Below are positions 24,599 through 33,253 of a stretch of DNA of 64,000 nt, one piece after another. The stretch is from contig JAVCCE010000010.1 in assembly GCA_030765645.1 (NCBI GenBank), positions 1 through 64,000 of the forward strand, given 5' to 3'. Under the pieces are notes generated by a model, which ran no database searches, was not told the origin of the DNA, and worked only from the letters and a program-made list of their open reading frames with translations. The stretch is from Candidatus Hinthialibacter antarcticus. Its GTDB lineage: Bacteria > Hinthialibacterota > Hinthialibacteria > Hinthialibacterales > Hinthialibacteraceae. The stretch's first letter is position 1; every line of letters begins with the position of its first letter. A program made the translations under genes and the position numbers.

Positions 24599-26097
24599 GC
24601 CAAGTCTCCACGCAGGCAGCGCTTTTGCGCCGCATTCAGTTTCTCTTGCTCCGTATCGGTCCATTTCGCCAACGACGAATTTTGATGCGCAAGAGCAGTC
24701 AGATGTTTTTTGAGTTGCTGGGGATGCGGCGACCCATCATGATCGCGCTGGGCAATGCACTCCTGCGGTTCGGTCAGATTATGAAATTCATCCATACTCA
24801 ACGGCTTCACGCCCGCTTCATTCAACAATTGGTTTAGACCATCGAGTTTGAAGCGTCCGCTTTTGCTTTGCCCCACGGCGTCGGACATAATTTTGTAGGT
24901 CGAGCGAAACGGCAAATCGCGGGTGCGCGCCAGTGCGTCAGCAATGTCGACCGCATTCAGAAATCCCGTCTCCGCTGCGGAGGCCATCTTGTCAGCATTG
25001 ACTTTCAGCCCGGCGATCACGTCGCCCAATAAACGCGCGGCGCCCTGCCCTTCGCGAACGGCGTCCATGAAAACGTATTTCGTCCATTGCGCGTCTTTGT
25101 TATAGCCGAAAAAATTCGACGCGTTAATCGAAAGCAGCGAAAACGCGTAGCCAAAAATCACGCTGGCTTTACCTTTGATTGCTTCTGCAAAATCCGGGTT
25201 GCGCTTTTGCGGCATGATCGAACTGCCGGTGGTGAAATCAGAAGGCAGGCTGAGATAGCCGAATTCATCCGTCGAAAATAAAATCAGCCCCTGCGACGCG
25301 GCGGCGAGGCGCTTGAGCATCAGCGCAATGCCGTGTACGAATTCCGCCTCGGCTTCACCGCGCGAATCAATCGCATCGAGGGTATTCTCTTGCACGCCGT
25401 CGAACGCCAATAGTTCCGCGACGTACTTACGGTCTATGGGCCAGGTGGTACCATACGACGCCGCCGCGCCCAGCGGGCAGGTGTTCATGCGGCGGTAGAG
25501 GTCTTGAAATCGTTGCGCGTCGCGCAAGGCGCCCTGCGCGTACGATGCGCACCAATGCCCCCAGGTGGTCAAGGTCGCTTTGCGGTGATGAGTATAGCCA
25601 GGCATGACCGTCGCCGCGTGCGTCTTTGCGCATTTCAACAGCGAGGCGACCAGTTCGTTGAGTTCCTGACAAAACGCCAGAACCCCATCGCGAATGAACA
25701 GCTTCATATCCGTCGCGATCTGATCGTTTCGACTGCGTCCGCTGTGCAAACGCCCGCCGATTTTCTCGCCGCATTTATCCGTCACATACGTTTCAATATT
25801 GATGTGAACGTCTTCCAGAGCGGGGTCGAGGCGCCATTCGCCTTTTTTCCACTCACTCTCGAGGCGCTTTAACGCGGACAATATTTTTTTCGCTTGCGGC
25901 GCGCTATAAACGCCGACCTTTTGCAAGCCCAACGCATGAGCGCGGTTGGTCCAGATATCATAGGGGACAAGCGCATGATCGGCTTCGGGCGACGCAACCA
26001 CGTCGCGCCCCGCCGCAAACGCGACGAACGCCTCGCGCGCGCTGCCTTTGCTTTCGCTATGCCACACAGGTTTAGAAGAGTTGGTTTGATTTGCCAT
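24595..26097 (-). CDS. argH: Argininosuccinate lyase
   Basis: 500 residues, slightly longer than the usual 460. Last step of arginine synthesis: argininosuccinate to arginine and fumarate, cytoplasmic tetramer. Signatures: EDVHINIE and GRLHSGRSRNDQ in the N-terminal half, PGYTHHRKA, and the superfamily loop GSSIMPQKRNP (about residue 290). No argG or other arg gene is adjacent; it sits between DNA polymerase IV and the ABC ATPase, overlapping the latter by four bases. The C-terminal 45 residues look like a charged extension. Confidence 0.95.
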   Translation of the reverse strand: MANQTNSSKPVWHSESKGSAREAFVAFAAGRDVVASPEADHALVPYDIWTNRAHALGLQKVGVYSAPQAKKILSALKRLESEWKKGEWRLDPALEDVHINIETYVTDKCGEKIGGRLHSGRSRNDQIATDMKLFIRDGVLAFCQELNELVASLLKCAKTHAATVMPGYTHHRKATLTTWGHWCASYAQGALRDAQRFQDLYRRMNTCPLGAAASYGTTWPIDRKYVAELLAFDGVQENTLDAIDSRGEAEAEFVHGIALMLKRLAAASQGLILFSTDEFGYLSLPSDFTTGSSIMPQKRNPDFAEAIKGKASVIFGYAFSLLSINASNFFGYNKDAQWTKYVFMDAVREGQGAARLLGDVIAGLKVNADKMASAAETGFLNAVDIADALARTRDLPFRSTYKIMSDAVGQSKSGRFKLDGLNQLLNEAGVKPLSMDEFHNLTEPQECIAQRDHDGSPHPQQLKKHLTALAHQNSSLAKWTDTEQEKLNAAQKRCLRGDLA

Positions 26098-26141
26098 GAT
26101 GAGCGATTATATCGCGCAGCGGCAATCCGGTCGACAGGTTG

Positions 26142-27236
26142 TCACCATAATCGTAATTGTACTTCGCGGTCCGGCAGTTCGGCGTCTACTTCATCCGGGT
26201 CATGGAACCCGGCGGAACGTACGCCCAACAAGCGCACTTTCATTCCCTGTAAGGAGAGACGGTCTAACATTCCATTGGCGATTTCCGCAATGACGCCGGC
26301 TTCATCGCTGGGCAGCCCGATGGTATTCGACCGGGTGGCGATGCGAAAATCCTCGAAGCGCACCTTGATGCCGATGGTGCGCGCTTTCAATTTTTTCTTC
26401 TTCAAGCGCTGCGAAACCATCTCCGCAAGTTCGGTCAAGATACAATTCATCTCTTCTTTATTGCTGAGATCATTCGTAAATGTTCGCTCTTGCGAAACCG
26501 ATTTCGGCGTACGGCTTGAAACGACTGGCGCGTCGTCCATGCCCTGCGCCAATTGATGCAGGCGTTCGCCGTGCTTGCGGCCTAAAAATTCTTGCAGTTC
26601 ATCAACCGCGCGTTCACGCAATTGCCCGATGGTGCGAATCTCCATCAATTTCAGGCGGTGGTCGGTTTTCGGCCCCACCCCTGGAATCACCCGCACTGGC
26701 AACGGTTCTAAAAAGTTCAGCGCTTCTTCTGGTTTGATGATGAACAGCCCGTCCGGTTTGCGATAATCAGAGGCAACTTTGGCGAGAAATTTATTTGGCC
26801 CTACGCCCACCGACGCCGTGAGATCAATTCGGTCATGGATGTCTTTTTTCAGGCGTCTGCTGATTGACAACGCATGTTGAAAATCCATCACCTGCCCGGT
26901 GAGGTCAAGATAGGCTTCATCCAGCGAAACCGGTTCAATTTTTTCGGTCAATTCACGAAAGATGACGTGGATCGCCTGGGAGGCTTCACGATAGGCGCTA
27001 AACCGGGGCGCCCGCAAGATCGCTTCAGGACATTCCCTCAAGGCTTGCGAGGTCGGCATCGCCGAACGCACGCCAAACTTTCGCGCTTCATACGACGACG
27101 CCGCCACCACGCCGCGCTCCGCAGGGCTTCCACCGACGATTACGGGTTTCCCGCGCAACTCAGGAAAATCGCGCTGTTCAACAGACGCATAAAATGCGTC
27201 CATATCGACGTGCATGATGATTCGCGTCACTGCCAT
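26142..27236 (-). CDS. dinB: DNA polymerase IV (Y-family translesion polymerase)
   Basis: 364 residues from ATG 27236. Typical Pol IV: IIMHVDMDAFYASVEQRDFPEL (first metal-binding Asp residues), YEARKFGVRSAMP, EPVSLDEAYLDLTG (catalytic Asp-Glu), SVGVGPNKFLAK, then the HhH thumb (VIPGVGPKTDHRL) and little-finger domain with SVSQERTF. There is no clear C-terminal clamp-binding peptide (QLxLF); the end is REVQLRLW, which may serve that purpose. Error-prone bypass of DNA damage in the cytoplasm. It sits in a minus-strand run with apt upstream and argH downstream, with no SOS box that I can see. Confidence 0.95.
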   Translation of the reverse strand: MAVTRIIMHVDMDAFYASVEQRDFPELRGKPVIVGGSPAERGVVAASSYEARKFGVRSAMPTSQALRECPEAILRAPRFSAYREASQAIHVIFRELTEKIEPVSLDEAYLDLTGQVMDFQHALSISRRLKKDIHDRIDLTASVGVGPNKFLAKVASDYRKPDGLFIIKPEEALNFLEPLPVRVIPGVGPKTDHRLKLMEIRTIGQLRERAVDELQEFLGRKHGERLHQLAQGMDDAPVVSSRTPKSVSQERTFTNDLSNKEEMNCILTELAEMVSQRLKKKKLKARTIGIKVRFEDFRIATRSNTIGLPSDEAGVIAEIANGMLDRLSLQGMKVRLLGVRSAGFHDPDEVDAELPDREVQLRLW

Positions 27237-27285
27237 GTCCCGCAACCCAAAATAATAATTCTATACTGTACAGCGGTTCGCGCGT

Positions 27286-27807
27286 TTATTCAGAATCGTA
27301 CGTTGTTAATGTATGCACTGGATAGGGCTGCAATTTCTCGCGCCCGTTCAAAAACGTCAGTTCAACCACGCAGGAAATCCCGGCGATGGTGCAGTCGAAT
27401 TTTTTCATCAATTGAATCGCCGCTTCCACCGTCCCGCCAGTAGCAAGCAGATCGTCAATAATGATGACCTTGTCGCCCGCTTCGATGGCGTCTTTGTGCA
27501 CCTCAATCGTCGCCTGCCCGTATTCCAGATCGTAAGATTGTTGATAGGTATCGGCGGGCAACTTGTTGGGTTTGCGTAAAACCACCATGCCCGCATTGAG
27601 CTTCAACGCCAACGGCGCGCCAAAGATAAACCCGCGCGACTCAATCGCGACGATCTTTGTGATGCCTTGATCTTTGTACGGCTCCGCCAAGGCGTCGATG
27701 GTCCAAGCCAACGCCTCGGGTTTCAACAACAGGGTTGTGATATCAATAAAATTGATTCCCGGTTTGGGAAAATCAGGCACCTGACGGAAAATAGGCTTTA
27801 AGTCCAC
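27286..27807 (-). CDS. apt: Adenine phosphoribosyltransferase
   Basis: 173 residues, normal length. Salvages adenine with PRPP to AMP. Landmarks: IFRQVPDFPKPGINFIDIT, AIESRGFIFGAPLA, LRKPNKLPADTYQQSYDLEYG flexible loop and the PRPP-binding VIIIDDLLATGGT (about 123-135). Good ribosome site (GAGGTGA) upstream of ATG 27807. Between the sigma factor and DNA polymerase IV genes on the same strand, 35-50 bases apart, so probably an operon. Confidence 0.95.
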   Translation of the reverse strand: MDLKPIFRQVPDFPKPGINFIDITTLLLKPEALAWTIDALAEPYKDQGITKIVAIESRGFIFGAPLALKLNAGMVVLRKPNKLPADTYQQSYDLEYGQATIEVHKDAIEAGDKVIIIDDLLATGGTVEAAIQLMKKFDCTIAGISCVVELTFLNGREKLQPYPVHTLTTYDSE

Positions 27808-27841
27808 AAAATCACCTCATGCTTGTATAAATTTCTGATTG

Positions 27842-28711
27842 TTAATTCTCATCAAAAAAATCGGAGATTTCTTCACCGCTTTGGGCAATCATTTCTCGAA
27901 TCGCCTGCATGCCCTCGTTCTGCAACTGACGGATGCGCTCGCGCGTGAGATTTAACTGTTCGGAAATCTCATTGATGCTCATTGGTTCGCCGTCCTCCAA
28001 ACCAAACCGCTTTTCCAAAATAAATTTTTGACGGTCATTCAGCCGCTCTATATAAGACTGCAAACGCTCATCCCGCGACAACAACGAAACTTCATAATCA
28101 GGCCGTGGAGTATATAAATCTTCAAAGCGGCTGTCGTGGTCTGAGGAACTTTCATCATCGCCTTCGAGCGACTCAATAATATTGGGCGAGAAAATCAAAT
28201 CGACGATATCTTGCGCCTGCGATTCAGACAATTCGACCTCAAGCGCTTCTTGCAGTTCCCAGGGGTGAGGGTCAGAGCCTTTGTCTTGCGCGAGTTTGTT
28301 GAACACCTGTTTTGCGCGGTAGAGGTATTCACGCTTGTGTGAAGGCAAGCGCACAATGCTGCCCTGATTGGTGACGGAACGGTTAATAAACTGACGAATC
28401 CACCAAGTGGCGTAGGTGCTGAATCGGCAATTGCGCGAGACGTCAAATTTTTCCACTGCGCGAATCAGCCCCAAATTGCCTTCCTCAATCAGGTCCATCA
28501 AGCCCAGCCCTTGGTTCTGATAGCGCTTGGCGATGTTGACCACCAAGCGCAGGTTGCTCAAGATCAATCGGCTGCGGGCTTCATCGTCGCCCGCATGGGT
28601 CTTATTGGTCAGATCAATCTCTTCTTCCGCATTTAATAAGGGATATTTCCCTAATTCGCGCAGGTAGAGACCGACTAAATGGCTGTCTGCATGATCTTCA
28701 ACAAACGACAT
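27842..28711 (-). CDS. RNA polymerase sigma factor, sigma70 family (short group 1/2 type)
   Basis: 289 residues from ATG 28711 (a GTG two codons earlier is possible). Contains a trace of region 1.2 ([22 protein letters not shown]), complete region 2 with the core-binding and -10 recognition motif ([51 protein letters not shown]), region 3, and region 4 with the helix-turn-helix ([29 protein letters not shown]). It lacks the long region 1.1, so it is either an alternative group 2 factor (RpoS-like) or a short primary factor. No anti-sigma partner is adjacent. It heads a seven-gene minus-strand run. Confidence 0.85.
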   Translation of the reverse strand: MSFVEDHADSHLVGLYLRELGKYPLLNAEEEIDLTNKTHAGDDEARSRLILSNLRLVVNIAKRYQNQGLGLMDLIEEGNLGLIRAVEKFDVSRNCRFSTYATWWIRQFINRSVTNQGSIVRLPSHKREYLYRAKQVFNKLAQDKGSDPHPWELQEALEVELSESQAQDIVDLIFSPNIIESLEGDDESSSDHDSRFEDLYTPRPDYEVSLLSRDERLQSYIERLNDRQKFILEKRFGLEDGEPMSINEISEQLNLTRERIRQLQNEGMQAIREMIAQSGEEISDFFDEN

Positions 28712-28944
28712 TGACACCTAAGCCCATTGGGGCGTTATGAAGGATGGTCTATCTTCGTTAAATCAGTTGTAATACGTATATCCGGCAAGCGCACCCGTAG
28801 GCGCATCGGTCAATGCTGATTGACGAAACTGAATCCGAATATTTTTCTAGCAACTACTATAAAACTCTATGGTTAGCATGAAATGCTGTCAAGCAGCGCT
28901 TCATTCGCTTGACATTGAGATTGAGGGCTTTTAGGGTTTCGCGC

Positions 28945-30396
28945 ATGGTGGATAAAGCACTTTCTAAATTTTCGGCGTCACTGCCCCCCTCCCAACGATG
29001 GTTTGAAATTGTCGTCGCGTCTGCAATTATTCTGCTCGGCTTGAGCATGGTGTGGTTATTTGCGTCAGAGTGGGCGCTGCTTGGGACCCTGGGCGCGTTG
29101 GTGCTCGCTATTTGCGTCTTGTTTGGGTACGAATATTTTCCGTTAGCGTTATTTGTTACGCTTCCGTTTTCCGTTGAATTTCACCTGAGCGAATCCACCC
29201 GGCTCACCTTGCCGACGGAGATGCTGATCCCGCTGCTGGTGGTCTTGTTCGCGGGCGAATGCCTCAAACGCGGCGTGATTCCCATTCGCATGTCATGGAT
29301 GAACGGCGCGGTGCTGCTTTTTTACTTTATGATGGCGGCGTCATTGTTGTATACCACCCAACCGACCGCGACGCTCAAAGCGATTATTCGTGATTCAGGC
29401 TACATTTTGGCAGGATATTATTTCATCCCCCGTTTCGTGACTAGCGAAGCGAGATTAAAGCAGCTTCTCACATTTACGCTGGCGGCGCACATCCTACTGG
29501 TTCTATACGGCCTAGGGACGCAGGCCGTCAACGGCTTGCGTATTTACGGCGACCTCGCCTACCCGTTTTTCGTCGAACACTGCATCTATGCAGCGTTTAT
29601 CACGTTGACCTTAACTTTTTTGCTTGCATTTATGCTGGAAGAAAAGCCCGGCTCCACCCACAGAACATTGATCGCGCTCACGGGCTTCGTCGGCTTCGCG
29701 GTTGTACTCACGTTTGTACGCGGCGCTTGGATCAGTATATTCTTTGTTTTGTTATTTTATTTATATCAATTTCGCCACCGCAAATCATCCGTCGATTTAA
29801 TTCTCACCCTGATCTACATCGCTCTCATCGGCGGCGTTATCGTGATCGGGACCGGCCTCGGCGCCATGCTGATGCAGCGCGTGGAAACCATCACCGACCT
29901 TCAATACGTCGCCAACTATGACCGCATTGGACGCTGGGCCGCCGCCTTTGATATCTGGCAAGACCATCTCTGGTTGGGCGCAGGCTGGGGGTCGTATCCC
30001 GACGAATATTTCAACTATCTTCGCTATGAAGACGCCTATTCCGCCAAGTTCAGAATGGGGGCGCACAACATCTATTTGGAATTATTGGCTGAAACCGGCG
30101 TGTGGGGATTATCGGTGTTTTTGCTGATGATTTACGCCTTTTTCCGCCATGCGCTGCTGCTGCAAACCCGCGCTCAAAGCCGCTTTATCCGAACCACTCT
30201 GGCAGCGCTGCAAGGCGCCATGATTACATTTATTATTCACGCCTTCATCAACAATCTAGGGCCTTCCGACAAAATCGGCATCACATTCTGGTGGATATTG
30301 GGCATGATCCCAGCGATACAATCGCTGATCGAAAAAGAAGAACTCCCTAAATCAAACACAACAAACAGCGATCTCAACCCCAATCATTCCGAGTAG
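28945..30396 (+). CDS. O-antigen ligase/polymerase-family membrane protein (Wzy_C)
   Basis: 483 residues from ATG 28945. About eleven membrane segments; the large periplasmic loop before the last helices holds the Wzy_C-type motif: RIGRWAAAFDIWQDHLWLGAGWGSYPDEYF and AHNIYLELLAETGVWGL (about 335-405), with the conserved Arg, Gly and His. In known members this domain ligates or polymerises lipid-linked glycans (WaaL, Wzy, PglL). Its exact role here is not determined, but the nearby Wzt, GT2 and methyltransferase genes, which are divergent from it, support surface-polysaccharide work. A TTGACA at 28912 suggests a promoter very close to the start. Confidence 0.8.
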   Translation: MVDKALSKFSASLPPSQRWFEIVVASAIILLGLSMVWLFASEWALLGTLGALVLAICVLFGYEYFPLALFVTLPFSVEFHLSESTRLTLPTEMLIPLLVVLFAGECLKRGVIPIRMSWMNGAVLLFYFMMAASLLYTTQPTATLKAIIRDSGYILAGYYFIPRFVTSEARLKQLLTFTLAAHILLVLYGLGTQAVNGLRIYGDLAYPFFVEHCIYAAFITLTLTFLLAFMLEEKPGSTHRTLIALTGFVGFAVVLTFVRGAWISIFFVLLFYLYQFRHRKSSVDLILTLIYIALIGGVIVIGTGLGAMLMQRVETITDLQYVANYDRIGRWAAAFDIWQDHLWLGAGWGSYPDEYFNYLRYEDAYSAKFRMGAHNIYLELLAETGVWGLSVFLLMIYAFFRHALLLQTRAQSRFIRTTLAALQGAMITFIIHAFINNLGPSDKIGITFWWILGMIPAIQSLIEKEELPKSNTTNSDLNPNHSE

Positions 30397-30432
30397 GAAA
30401 TTCAATATACCGCTAACAGGCAAACGAATTCT

Positions 30433-30512
30433 GGCATGGGTGCGACTCTGAGAGCGCCTGTGCATAAGGGCCTGAAAGCCCGCACTGAAGCGAGCAGAGT
30501 TGTACACATGCC
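30433..30512 (+). repeat. Structured intergenic element, copy B (80 bp)
   Basis: Same element as 19853, differing at a handful of positions: arms GGCATGGGTGCGACTC and GAGTTGTACACATGCC, core with an inner hairpin GTGC-ATAA-GGGC/CTGAAA/GCCCGCAC. Two of the three arm mismatches are G-U pairs on this strand. It lies between convergent genes (30396 and 30550), where a terminator would be expected. Confidence 0.75.
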
Positions 30513-30549
30513 TCTCGAAGCGTAAGTACAAATAGTTTAGAGATGTCTT

Positions 30550-31392
30550 CTAATCCTCAATCGGGCGATTAAAGAAATTGCGGCTTTGGTCGGCGAACAT
30601 CTGCGCCTCGCGCCGCGCCGCTTCGTCAAAATCATCGCCCGGAGATGCATTAATAATCGCCCGCGAGACGTTGATGACCAGGTTGTGATTCTCCGCGCCG
30701 CCTGCATACAGCACGTCTTCTAAGTCGCCGCCTTGCACCCCAACGCCCGGACATAAAATGCTCGCGTCCGGCCCCAAAATCGCGCGTACGGTTTCGAGTT
30801 CCTCTGGCGCCGTCGCGCCGACGACTGCGCCCAGGTTTCCGCTGGTGTTCCATTTACGAATTTTCTCTGCGACAACCTCATATAGCGGCTGCGTCTTTTC
30901 GCCCGGCTCCGAAACCACTTGTTTGGTTTGTAAATCCCGCCGCGACGAGTTCGACGTAAAGCAGAGAATATAACTGCCGCGCTCGGCGTATTTCCGAAAC
31001 GGCGCAATGGCGTCTTCACCCATGTACGGGTTCAATGTAACCGCGTCCGCCTCTAACTCATCAAACGCAGACATGGCGTAATACTCCGCCGTATGACCGA
31101 TGTCGCCCCATTTCACGTCAAGAATCACCGGAACCCCATACGCATGAGCAGCGTGAATGGATTGCTTGACCGCCTCGATTCCCTTCGCGCCCCGCGCGGC
31201 GTAAAACGCGTAGTTGATCTTATAACTGCAAACCAGATCATGGGTCGCATCAATCACCGCCCGGTTAAAAATCCATTGCGGCGCCGCTTCGTTCTTCACG
31301 CAAGCAGGTAGCTTTTCATAGACGGAATCAAGCCCGACGCAGAGAACGCTCTGTCGGTCTTTAATTAATTGACGAAGAGTTTGATTGTACAT
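30550..31392 (-). CDS. pyrF: Orotidine 5'-phosphate decarboxylase, type 2
   Basis: 280 residues, the length and motifs of the longer PyrF family (mycobacterial/myxobacterial type): VLCVGLDSVYEKLP, CSYKINYAFYAARGAKG, and the catalytic cluster VILDVKWGDIGHTAEYYA with Lys and two Asp. GATAPEEL and LCPGVGVQGGD form the phosphate-binding end. Last step of UMP synthesis, cytoplasmic. No other pyr gene is nearby, and it appears to be a single transcription unit. Confidence 0.95.
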   Translation of the reverse strand: MYNQTLRQLIKDRQSVLCVGLDSVYEKLPACVKNEAAPQWIFNRAVIDATHDLVCSYKINYAFYAARGAKGIEAVKQSIHAAHAYGVPVILDVKWGDIGHTAEYYAMSAFDELEADAVTLNPYMGEDAIAPFRKYAERGSYILCFTSNSSRRDLQTKQVVSEPGEKTQPLYEVVAEKIRKWNTSGNLGAVVGATAPEELETVRAILGPDASILCPGVGVQGGDLEDVLYAGGAENHNLVINVSRAIINASPGDDFDEAARREAQMFADQSRNFFNRPIED

Positions 31393-31511
31393 GTTGGCTC
31401 AATATTTCCTTTTCTATACATCATAACAGGTCGCATGGTAATATGAATTAAGATTATCACAAGTTCCCATTTTTTTAATGCGAATGCGCCTAATCTCCGG
31501 GGAGAGCCGCC

Positions 31512-32075
31512 ATGAGAAATGGATTCACGTTAATCGAATTATTAATCGTAGTCGCTATTATTGGAATTCTGGCGGCGATTGCCGTACCCAATTTCCTTAA
31601 CGCGCAAATCCGCGCCAAGATATCCCGCGTCCAGGGTGATTTTAATATGCTTCGCACCGCTCTGGAAATGTACCAGCTCGATCACAACGGCTACCCACGA
31701 TTCGTTGAGGGAGACGGCCCGGCGCGACGCCTGCCAAACACGCGGCGTTTCATCGACCTCACCACGCCGACGGCCTATATCTCCAGCCCGCCGACGGACC
31801 CCTTTGCGGTGTTTAATACGCCCGATGACTACGAACAATGGGGCAATGCGTACGATTACGTCACCGACGACACCGACAACCCGGGACGCACCTATGGCCA
31901 CCGCTGGCAGGTGAACAGTTGGGGGCCAGACCACGTCAACACTTGGCTCGCGAATTACCCCAACGATTTTTATCACACCTCCAATGGGCTAGTCAGCCAC
32001 GGCGACATCGGCATCTTCGGGCCAAAGAGCAATCGCTTTCCTGACCAATATCGTGAAGTGCTGCCGCACTGGTAA
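31512..32075 (+). CDS. Type II secretion-like pseudopilin
   Basis: 187 residues, ATG 31512 after GGGGAGAG. Leader MRNG, then FTLIELLIVVAIIGILAAIAVPNFLNAQIRAK with Glu5, as in the gene at 17010. The C-terminal domain contains LTTPTAYISSPPTDPF, YDYVTDDTDNPG, WQVNSWGPD and the ending TSNGLVSHGDIGIFGP. Despite a different middle part it keeps the LTTPTAYI and SNG-x-x-SxGD signatures of the other copies. It stands alone; the assembly machinery is elsewhere in the genome. Confidence 0.85.
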   Translation: MRNGFTLIELLIVVAIIGILAAIAVPNFLNAQIRAKISRVQGDFNMLRTALEMYQLDHNGYPRFVEGDGPARRLPNTRRFIDLTTPTAYISSPPTDPFAVFNTPDDYEQWGNAYDYVTDDTDNPGRTYGHRWQVNSWGPDHVNTWLANYPNDFYHTSNGLVSHGDIGIFGPKSNRFPDQYREVLPHW

Positions 32076-32113
32076 CCAACAGCCCACTGGACACAATGCC
32101 ATTAGGCTTTTCG

Positions 32114-32157
32114 CCCCTCTTTTTAAGGAGGGTGGCGCTGAAAGCGCCGGGGGGATC
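32114..32157. repeat. Short inverted repeat / REP-like fragment
   Basis: CCCCTCTTTTTAAGGAGGG is followed by a hairpin GGCGCT-GAA-AGCGCC (32134-32148) and GGGGGGATCC. Similar AAGGAGGGTGGCGC...GCGCCGGGGGG strings are common as intergenic repeats in environmental genomes; here only one copy is seen in the window. Confidence 0.4.
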
Positions 32158-32314
32158 CCAAAACAACAGAAACAAAGCGATACATTCAAACAATAATTCA
32201 AGGGCTGGCCTAGCCTGTGACAGACAGGTTCGTTCCAGTCAGCCTTGGCTCGGCGCCTCTTAAGTTAATGACATTGCCACTGGACAAGTTGACAATTGCA
32301 GTCAGAATTCAACC

Positions 32315-32749
32315 ATGATCTATTTAACCGAAACCGCCGCGCAAAAAGTCAAAGAGTTTCAGTCTCATCAAAACCGCCCCGACGCCGCCCTTCGTGTAGC
32401 CGTTCTTGGCGGCGATTGCGCGGGCCTGAAATATTTCATCGGCCTGGACGACTTCAGAAGCGCCGATGACGTCGTCATTCGCAGCGAGGGCGTCCGCATC
32501 TTCGCCGATTCGACCAGTGCGCCGCTTCTCGAAGGGTCTGACATCGAATGGCTTGAAGTCGATGACGACGCGGGCTTCGTCATCCTGAACCCCAACAAAG
32601 GCCGCAGCCGCGGCGGTTGCAGCAACGACGGCGACGGCGAAGGCTGCATGACCAAGGGTGACGGCAAACATTGCGTGAAATCCGAAAGCAAATGTAAAAG
32701 CTGCGCCGATTCATCCAAAGAGCCGATCCCCATTTCACTACTTGACTGA
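32315..32749 (+). CDS. IscA/HesB-like protein with Cys-rich C-terminal tail
   Basis: 144 residues. The A-type iron-sulfur carrier fold is recognisable: LTETAAQKVKEF, LRVAVLGGDCAGLKYFIGLDD and IEWLEVDDDAGFVILNPN. Cys35 is the counterpart of the first ligand Cys, in GGDCAG rather than GGCSG. The usual CGCG ending that supplies two ligands is replaced by an extended tail with Cys102, Cys111, Cys120, Cys127 and Cys130 among Gly, Asp and Lys. It may carry a cluster in a new way or bind another metal; this is inference. No isc/suf genes are adjacent. It is followed nine bases later by the DUF457 gene, probably in one operon. Confidence 0.75.
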   Translation: MIYLTETAAQKVKEFQSHQNRPDAALRVAVLGGDCAGLKYFIGLDDFRSADDVVIRSEGVRIFADSTSAPLLEGSDIEWLEVDDDAGFVILNPNKGRSRGGCSNDGDGEGCMTKGDGKHCVKSESKCKSCADSSKEPIPISLLD

Positions 32750-32757
32750 CGCGTCTC

Positions 32758-33195
32758 ATGCCGGGATACAAAACTCACATCGCCGCCTCGCTCTTGTTCT
32801 GCGGCGGGCTTTATTTTTTCCCTTTCTGGGAACCGCTCCCCATTCTGGGCAAAGCCGCCTGCGTCGCGATCTGTGTATTTTTCGGGCTATGGCCGGACGT
32901 GGACACCAAAAGCAAAGGCCAGGTGGTGTTTCTCATTCTATTTCTAATCGTGGATGGAATTTTGATCTTACGGCAGGAGTTCGAACGCGCCGCTTATTTG
33001 GGGATGCTGATTACTCTGCCGCTGTTGGCGCGCCATCGCGGCTGGACGCACCAATGGCTGGCGATGGTGTTGATTCCCGGCGGCCTCTATTTCGCTGCGG
33101 TGCACTATACCGGCGCACACCCCGGCGACCTGCTTCCCTACCTGCTCGCCGCCCTCCTCGGCTACGCCAGCCACCTCGTCGCGGATAAGTTTTAG
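32758..33195 (+). CDS. DUF457/YdjM-like membrane protein
   Basis: 145 residues, five or so membrane segments. Conserved polar residues of the family are visible: MPGYKTHIAAS (His7), LWPDVDTKSKG (Asp pair) and ARHRGWTHQWLA (HRGxTH), with SHLVADKF at the end. These are proposed metal ligands of membrane-bound hydrolases related to YdjM, which in E. coli is an SOS-regulated protein. Function here is unknown. Close spacing to the IscA-like gene suggests cotranscription. Confidence 0.75.
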   Translation: MPGYKTHIAASLLFCGGLYFFPFWEPLPILGKAACVAICVFFGLWPDVDTKSKGQVVFLILFLIVDGILILRQEFERAAYLGMLITLPLLARHRGWTHQWLAMVLIPGGLYFAAVHYTGAHPGDLLPYLLAALLGYASHLVADKF

Positions 33196-33253
33196 AGATT
33201 ACTCTTGATAGATACCGATTGTATGATACAAAGCAATAGAAAGATTTTATGAA

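Noticed and set aside
24599-24664. Longer N-terminus for the Wzt-like ATPase, reaching 24664
   Set aside because: It would lie wholly inside the argH coding region and add no family-like sequence. GTG 24598 with a ribosome site and a 4-base overlap is better.
28910-28945. Leaderless promoter (TTGACA, 17 bases, TAGGGT) for the O-antigen ligase-like gene
   Set aside because: The -10 match is poor and would place the transcription start at the ATG; kept only as a passing remark.
32289-32294. TTGACA promoter element right before the IscA-like gene
   Set aside because: It lies only about 20 bases before the ATG, so transcription would begin inside the coding region; probably chance.
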